Assembly: GCA_021825025.1 (NCBI GenBank)
Contig: JAKAIP010000045.1
Location: forward strand, 1 to 5,958
Origin: a bacterium
Lineage (GTDB): Bacteria; Patescibacteria; Paceibacteria; UBA9973; SBAW01
Reading direction: 5' to 3'
Length of the DNA stretch: 5,958 bases
The number at the start of each line of letters is the position of its first letter. Within the stretch, counting starts at the first letter, position 1. Positions 1-5,106 of the stretch are shown piece after piece. The notes under the pieces are model-generated. The model worked only from the letters and a program-made list of their open reading frames with translations. It had not been told where the DNA came from and searched no databases. The translations under genes were made by a program, and so were the position numbers.

Positions 1-62
1 CGATCTAACATCGGCACGTCGTACGTTTCGTTTGAAGACATAGAAATGGAATGAGTGTTCAT
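1..62 (-). CDS. Start of an unidentified gene, truncated by the left window edge
   Basis: A minus-strand reading frame opens after the NRAMP gene and runs off the window. From the ATG at 62 the visible N-terminus reads MNTHSISMSSNETYDVPMLD. In-frame alternative starts are a GTG at 83 and ATGs at 41 and 11. An extended -10 (TGG TACAAT, 93-101) lies upstream. No Shine-Dalgarno sequence precedes any of the starts. About 20 residues are visible, polar and without a recognisable domain, so I assign no function. The frame is open to the edge, but over so short a stretch this is weak evidence. The gene could also be co-transcribed with the NRAMP gene, since I see no terminator hairpin between them. 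Confidence 0.35.
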   Translation of the reverse strand, partial: MNTHSISMSSNETYDVPMLD

Positions 63-92
63 AAAGAGATGCGGCGAGCTCACGAGAAGAGC

Positions 93-101
93 ATTGTACC
101 A
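93..101 (-). promoter_or_regulatory. Possible extended -10 promoter for the left-edge gene
   Basis: On the minus strand the sequence reads TGG TACAAT, matching the extended -10 pattern TGnTATAAT with one mismatch in the hexamer. No convincing -35 lies 16-18 bases upstream. Transcription would begin near 86, only a few bases before the in-frame GTG at 83 and about 25 bases before the ATG at 62. Confidence 0.35.
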
Positions 102-116
102 CGCGCCCCAGGAAGG

Positions 117-1496
117 TTACCAGAACAGCGAGACAATCGCCGCAACACCCGAGATAGTCATAACGACAATAGTCGCCCAGCCCATAAATGCGGCAAGAGG
201 ACCATTCGTATGTTCTCGCATCACCTGTCGATTCCCCGAAAGGCGCACTACGAAAAACAGGATGATCGGTGCTATCACGCCGTTTGCCACTGCGGCATAA
301 ATGAGTGCTCGAATCGGATCAAGGTGTATGAAATTCGCAGCGAGACCAAGCAACACGGAGACAATGATGATTCCGTAAAATGCATACGCTTGTTTCAATT
401 TTCGGTACAACCCATACTTCCAACCAAAACTCTCACTGATCGCATACGCTGTCGAACCAGCAAAGACCGGCACCGCAAGCAAGCCCGTCCCCACAATACC
501 AAGCGTGAAAAGGACGTAGGCAAATTCGCCAAACGGACGCAGCGCCTGGGCCGCCTGATCTGCTGTCGCAATATTCGTGATGCCGTGCGTATACAACGTG
601 CCCGCACATGCCGCAAAGATGAAGAACGCCACGAGGTTCGAAAATGCCATGCCGCTCCACACATCCGTACGCATATTTTTCAGCACTTGAGGCGTCACCT
701 GTGCCCGTCGCGCAGCGATGCTCGTCTCGCCTCGCAGTATATCTTCTTCAACTTCTTGCGACGTCTGCCAGAAGAAAAGGTACGGCGAGATAGTTGTACC
801 GAGTACCGCGCACAAGAGGAATAGCTGCTCTTTCGAGAATTTGAGTGATGGCACCAACGTATGGTAGAGCACCTCACTCCAGTTCAAATGCACCGCGAAC
901 GCAACAACCACGTACGAAAGGAGAGCGAACGTAAGATACTTCAGATATTTCGCATACCGCGCATAGGTAGTAAATATTTGCAGCCAGAGACTAATGAATG
1001 CAAAGAATGCCACAAAGAGTCCGAACCCAACTGCCGGGAGCAAGAGACGCGACGCAGCTGCCATCGCTCCAAGATCGGCAGCAATGTTCAGCGTATTTGC
1101 AAAGAAGAGAAGCGCCGTCGCCATATAGAGTGCGGGAGCGGAGTAATACTTTCGAATGTTTGCGGCGAGACCCTGTCCCGAGACAATGCCAATACGCGCG
1201 CACATTTCCTGGACTGTTGCCATAAACGGATACGTGAAGAGCGCCGTCCAGATGAGCTGCAGCCCATACTGTGCGCCCGCTTGCGAATACGTTGCGATAC
1301 CTGACGGATTGTCATCCGCTGCGCCGGTTGTGAGTCCCGGACCGAGCGTCTGCCAATACTCTTCTGCCAGTTTCAGCGGTTTTTTATCAAAAATAACTTT
1401 CTCCTCTTTCTCGACAAAAGCGATACTTTCCTCAAGCGCAAGCGCGGGAACTTCAAGCGCTTCCTCAAGCTCTTTTTCAAAATCGTGCGATGCCAT
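117..1496 (-). CDS. NRAMP-family metal ion transporter, divergent (DNPSG / ISPY) subfamily
   Basis: A 459-residue integral membrane protein of the NRAMP (SLC11) family, which moves divalent metal ions across the cytoplasmic membrane with protons. After an acidic soluble N-terminus (1-45), TM1 carries GAADDNPSGIATYSQAGAQYG (58-78), the counterpart of the classical DPGN helix break. TM6 carries GTTISPYLFFWQ (233-244), the counterpart of ATVMPH. About eleven hydrophobic segments follow the family pattern, the last at roughly 434-456. The usual metal ligands Asp, Asn and Met align with Asn63, Gly66 and Ser237, so the substrate may not be Mn/Fe; Mg or another ion is possible. I chose the ATG at 1496 because TATAGT ends 7 bases before it; an upstream in-frame GTG at 1523 would give 468 residues. 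It lies 29 bases downstream of the ABC-F stop. Family assignment is firm, ion specificity unknown. Confidence 0.9.
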   Translation of the reverse strand: MASHDFEKELEEALEVPALALEESIAFVEKEEKVIFDKKPLKLAEEYWQTLGPGLTTGAADDNPSGIATYSQAGAQYGLQLIWTALFTYPFMATVQEMCARIGIVSGQGLAANIRKYYSAPALYMATALLFFANTLNIAADLGAMAAASRLLLPAVGFGLFVAFFAFISLWLQIFTTYARYAKYLKYLTFALLSYVVVAFAVHLNWSEVLYHTLVPSLKFSKEQLFLLCAVLGTTISPYLFFWQTSQEVEEDILRGETSIAARRAQVTPQVLKNMRTDVWSGMAFSNLVAFFIFAACAGTLYTHGITNIATADQAAQALRPFGEFAYVLFTLGIVGTGLLAVPVFAGSTAYAISESFGWKYGLYRKLKQAYAFYGIIIVSVLLGLAANFIHLDPIRALIYAAVANGVIAPIILFFVVRLSGNRQVMREHTNGPLAAFMGWATIVVMTISGVAAIVSLFW

Positions 1497-1503
1497 TGCC
1501 CAT

Positions 1504-1509
1504 ACTATA
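1504..1509 (-). promoter_or_regulatory. -10-like TATAGT placed for leaderless start of the NRAMP gene
   Basis: TATAGT ends 7 bases before the ATG at 1496 and no Shine-Dalgarno sequence lies between, so the transcript would start at or next to the ATG. It is embedded in GGGTGCGGTATAGT (1504-1517), nearly identical to the sequence at 2996-3009 before the ABC-F gene. I see no good -35 hexamer. Confidence 0.5.
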
Positions 1510-1525
1510 CCGCACCCGCTCACGC

Positions 1526-2989
1526 CTACTTCTCGAGATCAAGAATATCGTCGATACGAATCTGTGCGACAAACTCTGGCACGTGTGAGACGAGAATCAT
1601 TGCTCCCTGGTACTGATCGAGCGCTTTCGCGATGATAGGCAAATGGCGGAAGTTGATGTGGTTCGTCGGCTCATCGAGTATGAGAAGCCCTGGACGCTCA
1701 AGCACGAGTGACGCAAAAGCCACCAGGCCTTTCTGCCCCTCTGACAGATTCCCGATCTTCGTGTATACCGTATCCCCCGTAATGAGGAAACTGGCCGCAA
1801 CTGACCGTAGCCGCTGTTCATCGGGTTTCCCCATGGCCTGCAGGAGCGCGTCAAACACCGTCTGATTGAAATCGAGCGTAGAGAAATCTTGGCGATAGTA
1901 GCCGACTTTCACTCCCTCAGTAATCGTGGCACCCTCGGCGACGCCGCGCGCAATCGCTTCAAGTAGCGTACTCTTGCCGATGCCATTTGGACCCCGCAAA
2001 AGAAGATGATTATTTTTCCGCAGTGAAATAGCTACTTTCTTCTCAATTGGTTTCCCCTTGGGTGAGAGGACCGAGTACGACGAAAGCGAGAAGACGACCC
2101 CACCCAGATCCTCTTGGACGGGAATGCTGAAAGGACGAATCGTGCGATCTTCTTTGCGCACATCAACTTTCTCTTCCTCCATCTCTTCGACCTCAGTGCG
2201 CATCTTCTTCGCCACCAGACGCATTTTCCCGCCTTTCTGTGCGAAGAAGTTCGCCTTGTCTTTGTTCTCCTGAATCTTCTTCTCGAGCTGCGCATTCTTG
2301 CGATTCTCCCTCTCGATACGCGCAAGAATATCTCGCTGCACGTCGTGGTAATTCCCAGGATACTGTTCGATCTTCCGCGTAAATACATCAAGATACAAAA
2401 CACCCGTCGTAAACGCATTCAAGAATTCCGCATCGTGCGAAATAACGACACACGTCTTGTCGTAGTCGACGAGAAACTGTGTGAGGTGTGCAATACCTGC
2501 CGTGTCGAGATTATTCGTCGGTTCATCAAGGAGCAGCAGATCAGGATCTTGAATAAGCGCCGACGCAAGCAAGAGGCGCGCCTGCTGGCCGCCCGAGAAG
2601 CTCTGAATCGTTCGATCATGCAATCTCTCATGATGTTTAAGGTTTACTACCTCAAGCACAGCATCGATCTTCGGGTCAATGTCATACACTTTTTCGCTAA
2701 AATACGATTGGAAGAATTCACGCACAGTGAGCGCCATCTTCTCACGCGGAATCACTTGTGCCGCCGTCGCCACTTTCATACCATGCACACGATGGATCTC
2801 GCCGCTCTCAGGCTTCTTCTCTCCAGTCATAAGCGCAAACAACGTCGACTTCCCTGCGCCGTTTTGACCCATCACTGCCATTTTCATTCCGCGACGAAGC
2901 GAGAAATCAACCTCATCAAGGATGGGTTTATTGTGCCCGTATTCAAATGAGACTTTCTCAAAGCGAATAACGCTCTCTTCTCGTGCCAT
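1526..2989 (-). CDS. ABC-F family ATPase (ribosome-associated, two nucleotide-binding domains)
   Basis: A soluble 487-residue protein with two ABC ATPase domains and no membrane segments. ABC-F proteins bind the ribosomal E site and act on translation or antibiotic resistance. Domain 1 has Walker A GQNGAGKST (41-49), signature FSGGQQ (131-136), Walker B LLLLDEP with catalytic Glu156, and switch His185. A charged linker at about 215-290, rich in Lys, Glu and Arg, is the P-site tRNA interaction motif. Domain 2 has Walker A GPNGIGKST (333-341), an altered signature LSEGQK (415-420), Glu440, an altered D-loop NHIN (443-446) and switch His469 followed by Val rather than Asp. The distance from Walker A to signature in domain 1 leaves no room for an EttA-type arm. 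I chose the ATG at 2989 over the GTG at 3007 because TATGGT ends 6 bases before it. Probably housekeeping; self-resistance linked to the neighbouring peptide locus is only a possibility. Confidence 0.93.
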   Translation of the reverse strand: MAREESVIRFEKVSFEYGHNKPILDEVDFSLRRGMKMAVMGQNGAGKSTLFALMTGEKKPESGEIHRVHGMKVATAAQVIPREKMALTVREFFQSYFSEKVYDIDPKIDAVLEVVNLKHHERLHDRTIQSFSGGQQARLLLASALIQDPDLLLLDEPTNNLDTAGIAHLTQFLVDYDKTCVVISHDAEFLNAFTTGVLYLDVFTRKIEQYPGNYHDVQRDILARIERENRKNAQLEKKIQENKDKANFFAQKGGKMRLVAKKMRTEVEEMEEEKVDVRKEDRTIRPFSIPVQEDLGGVVFSLSSYSVLSPKGKPIEKKVAISLRKNNHLLLRGPNGIGKSTLLEAIARGVAEGATITEGVKVGYYRQDFSTLDFNQTVFDALLQAMGKPDEQRLRSVAASFLITGDTVYTKIGNLSEGQKGLVAFASLVLERPGLLILDEPTNHINFRHLPIIAKALDQYQGAMILVSHVPEFVAQIRIDDILDLEK

Positions 2990-2995
2990 GTACTC

Positions 2996-3001
2996 ACCAT
3001 A
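2996..3001 (-). promoter_or_regulatory. -10-like TATGGT placed for leaderless start of the ABC-F gene
   Basis: TATGGT ends 6 bases before the ATG at 2989. It lies inside GGGTGCGGTATGGT (2996-3009), which matches 13 of 14 bases of the site before the NRAMP gene. The terminator at 3023-3045 lies immediately upstream, so the ABC-F gene needs a promoter here. GGTGAG three bases before the ATG is a poor and too close Shine-Dalgarno candidate. No clear -35 is seen. Confidence 0.5.
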
Positions 3002-3022
3002 CCGCACCCCAGAAGAAAAGGA

Positions 3023-3045
3023 AAAGCCCCGATTATCGGGGCTTT
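3023..3045 (-). terminator. Intrinsic terminator after the 47-residue small gene
   Basis: A perfect palindrome AAAGCCCCGAT / ATCGGGGCTTT forms a GC-rich stem of about 10 bp with a tiny loop. On the minus strand it is followed by CTTTTCCTTTTCTT. It lies about 20 bases past the stop of the small gene and just upstream of the ABC-F gene, so it closes the small transcript. The plus-strand side also ends in TTTGTTTT, so it could work in both directions, but I see no plus-strand gene that needs it. Confidence 0.85.
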
Positions 3046-3064
3046 GTTTTGCCGAACATCGCCA

Positions 3065-3208
3065 TCAATCGTCAATATGACGGGGATGGCCGCAACGAGT
3101 GTGGAACGTACTGAGATCGACGACCTCTTCATAGCCGACATCCTTACGTTCGAAGAACTCGGGCTCGGGATCTGGTTTGTCAGCGAATTGAACGAGAAAT
3201 GGGCTCAC
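3065..3208 (-). CDS. 47-residue small protein, candidate graspetide (microviridin-type) precursor
   Basis: A short frame from GTG at 3208 to TGA at 3065, with AAGGAG at 3215-3220 six bases before the start, its own promoter (3253-3280) and a terminator just downstream. This independent set of signals makes it a convincing gene. The N-terminus reads MSPFLVQFADKPDPEPEFFE; PFLVQF (3-8) resembles the PFFARF motif of microviridin leader peptides. The middle is acidic (Glu27, Glu28, Asp31). The C-terminal part is STFHTRCGHPRHIDD (33-47), with Ser33, Thr34 and Thr37 as possible donors and Asp46 and Asp47 as acceptors for side-chain esters. A graspetide-type ATP-grasp ligase is encoded two genes away on the same strand. 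That it is a gene is well supported; that it is the ligase's substrate is inference. It could instead be an unrelated small acidic protein. Confidence 0.72.
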   Translation of the reverse strand: MSPFLVQFADKPDPEPEFFERKDVGYEEVVDLSTFHTRCGHPRHIDD

Positions 3209-3214
3209 GATTCA

Positions 3215-3220
3215 CTCCTT
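3215..3220 (-). promoter_or_regulatory. Shine-Dalgarno AAGGAG of the small gene
   Basis: AAGGAG with a 6-base spacer to GTG at 3208. It decides the start of this short gene, which would be easily missed because of its length and GTG codon. Confidence 0.8.
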
Positions 3221-3226
3221 CATAAG

Positions 3227-3250
3227 AGTCGTGTGGGAATTCACACGACT
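3227..3250 (-). repeat. Perfect 9-bp inverted repeat at the small gene's transcription start (operator or leader hairpin)
   Basis: On the minus strand AGTCGTGTG and CACACGACT are separated by 6 bases. The repeat begins 3 bases past the TGA of the Tiki-like gene and ends 6 bases before the AAGGAG of the small gene. The start of transcription predicted from the promoter at 3253-3280 (about 3246) falls inside its first arm. That position suits a repressor operator; if transcription starts slightly upstream, it would be a 5' hairpin in the mRNA. It lacks a U-tract, so it is a poor terminator. Confidence 0.7.
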
Positions 3251-3252
3251 AC

Positions 3253-3280
3253 ATCATAGTAGTTTACTTATTTTAGTCAA
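3253..3280 (-). promoter_or_regulatory. Sigma70-type promoter of the small gene
   Basis: TTGACT (3275-3280), a 16-base spacer and TATGAT (3253-3258). It overlaps the last codons and stop codon of the upstream Tiki-like gene. Both hexamers match the consensus in 5 of 6 positions. Transcription would start near 3246, inside the inverted repeat. Confidence 0.65.
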
Positions 3281-3985
3281 TTCCTTGATGTCCTGTGCTG
3301 GCTGGGAAAATGGGATATCTACTTCAGCGTCAAAATATACTCCTGCCCCCTCCTTCTGAGCAACTGCTTCTGTTACATCTCGATTCACTCCTTCAACAGA
3401 GATTTGACCCTGAATATACTTCAAGAAGATGGAGAAAACAGCCTGGTCTTTTTTAAGGAGCGCTGCCATGGGTACATACTCACTGCCCATAAAGACATAC
3501 GACAAGCTTCTCGCATGCATATTCCCCGTCTCGACCAAGACCAGCGATTCTGGATGATTTATTTTGTATGTGCGCAGTGAATCTGTCATTACCTGCTCCG
3601 GCTCTTTGCTACCAATGGATTCATCAAACGTGTGGAGGTCGATGAAATTGCCATGTGTTTTATTGTAGCCACGAATCCATTTCAATAATGCTGCATGTTC
3701 ATAAGTGAAACGTCCGTCGGAATTTGCAAAGAAAGACGGTAGTTGCTCTGGAATATCACCTCCATGAATGTACGTGCGCAACGCCTCACGTTCTCGGTTT
3801 GAGAGTGCCCATTCAAAAGCGATTGTCACTGGTTTCGACTTAGCGAGAATAATCGCCAATAATTCTTGCATAAGAGGCGCATTCTGTTGTGATCCATGCA
3901 TTTCTCCAACGATTATAAAATCGAATTGTTTCTGCTGCAGCATACTCGATACTACCCCCAGTTCATAAGACGAAGCCTGTGACAT
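3254..3985 (-). CDS. Tiki/TraB/EreA/ChaN superfamily protein (two GxxH motifs), function unknown
   Basis: A 243-residue protein with no signal peptide or clear membrane segment, so probably cytoplasmic. It shows the layout of the Tiki/TraB/EreA/ChaN superfamily: VGEMHG (first GxxH, Gly27-His30) followed by a helix, AFEW with Glu58, and ETGNMHA (second GxxH, Gly154-His157). In that superfamily these residues form the active site of metalloproteases (Tiki) and of erythromycin esterase. The rest (158-243) is not recognised. I chose the ATG at 3985 because TGT TATGAT ends 7 bases before it; the first in-frame ATG at 3997 lies inside the -10. It sits between the ATP-grasp ligase and the small gene. 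A role in cleaving or maturing a modified peptide is attractive but unproven. It is noticeably richer in AT than the ABC-F and pseudouridine synthase genes. Confidence 0.7.
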   Translation of the reverse strand: MSQASSYELGVVSSMLQQKQFDFIIVGEMHGSQQNAPLMQELLAIILAKSKPVTIAFEWALSNREREALRTYIHGGDIPEQLPSFFANSDGRFTYEHAALLKWIRGYNKTHGNFIDLHTFDESIGSKEPEQVMTDSLRTYKINHPESLVLVETGNMHARSLSYVFMGSEYVPMAALLKKDQAVFSIFLKYIQGQISVEGVNRDVTEAVAQKEGAGVYFDAEVDIPFSQPAQDIKELTKISKLL

Positions 3986-3992
3986 TCCAGTC

Positions 3993-4001
3993 ATCATAAC
4001 A
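3993..4001 (-). promoter_or_regulatory. Extended -10 promoter of the Tiki-like gene (leaderless geometry)
   Basis: TGT TATGAT, a full extended -10 pattern, ends 7 bases before the ATG at 3985. It starts in the T-rich tail of the terminator at 4003-4031, so termination of the upstream gene and the start of this one are compressed into about 20 bases. No -35 is visible, because the terminator stem occupies that place. No Shine-Dalgarno sequence precedes the ATG. Confidence 0.5.
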
Positions 4002-4002
4002 A

Positions 4003-4031
4003 AAGCCCCTTACTCCGCGAGTAAGGGGCTT
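4003..4031 (-). terminator. Intrinsic terminator of the ATP-grasp gene
   Basis: A perfect 13-bp stem (AAGCCCCTTACTC / GAGTAAGGGGCTT, arms 4003-4015 and 4019-4031) with a 3-base loop is followed on the minus strand by TTTTGTT. It begins 10 bases past the ATP-grasp stop codon. It should separate the ligase transcript from the Tiki-like gene. Confidence 0.9.
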
Positions 4032-4041
4032 GGGCTCAAAA

Positions 4042-4968
4042 TCAGAAGCAGAGAAAATCGATGAACGGGTCAGCCAAATTCACGCCCGTTGCATATTGCA
4101 ACCATAACCACTGGCCATTCGGATTAAGTTCCAAAAAGATTGGTTCGTCATCGTCGACAACAGCAAGATCGATCGCGCCAAACTCTAGTCCGTAGAGTGA
4201 CATAAGCAAACGAATCTTCCGAGAAATGCTTTCGTCCAACTCACACCACTCATGATATATCTGACTCAGTTTGAGTTGTTTGAGATCATCAGCCTTTTCT
4301 TTTGCAGTAAGCTTAAATGAAAAGAGCTGATCTCCAAAGACAACCACTCTGATTTCTGACTTCAGCGGGAGCCGTTCTTGTGCGTAACATGGAGAAAACT
4401 TGGTTGCTGATTCGAAATATTCTGGCATCAGCTTTCTGGTCCCCACCACCAATGCCGCATCCGCCGAACCAATAACTTGCGCTTGAATTGGTTTCGCGAC
4501 AACCTCGCCATTATGACGCATCGAGAACTCCCTCAGAGCCTCAACACTGGTCGTAATGATCGTATCTGGGATGCGCAGTCCAATGTTTATCGCCTTTCGT
4601 AACTGCACAATCTTTGATCTCGCTTTCGCCAGCCGATCAAGCGGATTCACCCACCGGCAGTCATCGTACCCAGCAAGAATACAGTCAAACAAACCCTGAT
4701 TTTCTTTACTTATGAACGACTGCACCACGTCAGTTGGTTCCGGAAACTTCACTTTCCGATACCATACGACGTCTACATCGGGAATAGACCACGAAGAGAA
4801 CGAATCGCGATTTGTGTCCGAATGAATACGCCAAGAATGTTCTCCACGAGTGAACGTGTCGCTATCGAGGCGGTATGTTTGTATTGAGCGCTTCCTAAGT
4901 CTGTCGTGAATTGCTGTTGCATGTGCATCGTCAGTATTACTGACGATCAGGACATTCTTTTGAGGCAT
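4042..4968 (-). CDS. MvdC/MvdD-type ATP-grasp ligase (graspetide synthetase-like)
   Basis: A 308-residue cytosolic ATP-grasp enzyme. Family members use ATP to activate Asp/Glu side chains of a ribosomal peptide and join them to Ser/Thr/Lys, making esters or amides (microviridins and other graspetides). Visible marks: an N-terminal pre-ATP-grasp domain with VWYRKVKFPEP (68-78); WVNPLDRLAKARSKIVQLRKA (106-126); VAKPIQAQ with nucleotide-binding Lys159; ERLPLKSEIRVVVFGDQLF (199-216); AIDLAV with Asp267; and FLELNPNGQWLWL (278-290), the C-terminal metal site (Glu280, Asn282) and the hallmark of this subfamily. Length is normal for the family. AAGGAG lies 6 bases before the ATG. It is transcribed away from the pseudouridine synthase gene and ends at a strong terminator. 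The candidate substrate is the small protein at 3065-3208. A stand-alone ligase with a precursor elsewhere is the alternative. Confidence 0.87.
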   Translation of the reverse strand: MPQKNVLIVSNTDDAHATAIHDRLRKRSIQTYRLDSDTFTRGEHSWRIHSDTNRDSFSSWSIPDVDVVWYRKVKFPEPTDVVQSFISKENQGLFDCILAGYDDCRWVNPLDRLAKARSKIVQLRKAINIGLRIPDTIITTSVEALREFSMRHNGEVVAKPIQAQVIGSADAALVVGTRKLMPEYFESATKFSPCYAQERLPLKSEIRVVVFGDQLFSFKLTAKEKADDLKQLKLSQIYHEWCELDESISRKIRLLMSLYGLEFGAIDLAVVDDDEPIFLELNPNGQWLWLQYATGVNLADPFIDFLCF

Positions 4969-4974
4969 GATTTT

Positions 4975-4980
4975 CTCCTT
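4975..4980 (-). promoter_or_regulatory. Shine-Dalgarno AAGGAG of the ATP-grasp gene
   Basis: AAGGAG with a 6-base spacer to the ATG at 4968, fixing the start. It contrasts with the SD-less starts of four other genes in the window. Confidence 0.85.
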
Positions 4981-5022
4981 TTGATTTGAAGGTACCGATT
5001 GATCATAAATATTCCTATGATT

Positions 5023-5050
5023 CTTATACCATAGGATATGAAAAAAGCAA
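5023..5050 (-). promoter_or_regulatory. Probable promoter of the ATP-grasp gene
   Basis: On the minus strand TTGCTT (5045-5050), a 16-base spacer and TATAAG (5023-5028), the latter preceded by TGG to give an extended -10. Transcription would start near 5016, leaving a leader of about 48 bases before the ATG. It lies back to back with the plus-strand promoter at 5072-5100, with about 20 bp between the two -35 boxes. Confidence 0.5.
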
Positions 5051-5071
5051 TCCTGTATCTCAAGATCGAGA

Positions 5072-5100
5072 TGGACATTTCTTCATTACAATGATATACT
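5072..5100 (+). promoter_or_regulatory. Strong promoter of the pseudouridine synthase gene, leaderless geometry
   Basis: TGGACA (5072-5077), a 17-base spacer and TATACT (5095-5100), with TGA directly before the -10 giving a full extended -10. The -10 ends 6 bases before the ATG at 5107, so the mRNA should begin at the start codon. This is the clearest of the leaderless-type starts in the window. Confidence 0.75.
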
Positions 5101-5106
5101 TGAAAA

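Noticed and set aside
51..824. Long plus-strand open frame (257 codons) opposite the NRAMP gene
   Set aside because: It is antisense to a well-supported membrane protein, rich in Arg, His and Cys with no family resemblance, and has no promoter or ribosome binding site.
1497..1523. GTG at 1523 as the NRAMP start
   Set aside because: It would put the -10-like TATAGT inside the coding region and adds nine residues without family similarity; the ATG at 1496 is preferred, though not proven.
2114..2950. Plus-strand open frame of 278 codons opposite the ABC-F gene
   Set aside because: It mirrors the ABC-F codons and shows no recognisable domain; the ABC-F motifs on the other strand are unambiguous.
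2884..3141. Minus-strand frame of 85 codons overlapping the small gene and the ABC-F start
   Set aside because: It reads through a strong terminator and out of frame with both supported genes, and its start has no ribosome binding site.
3212..3223. Three-codon frame ATG AAG GAG TGA containing the small gene's Shine-Dalgarno
   Set aside because: ATGAAGGAGTGA arises easily by chance around an AAGGAG and has no start signal of its own; no evidence for a regulatory mini-ORF.
3227..3250. The inverted repeat as terminator of the Tiki-like gene
   Set aside because: No T-tract follows on the minus strand (CTTATGAAGG), and a good promoter directs transcription into it.
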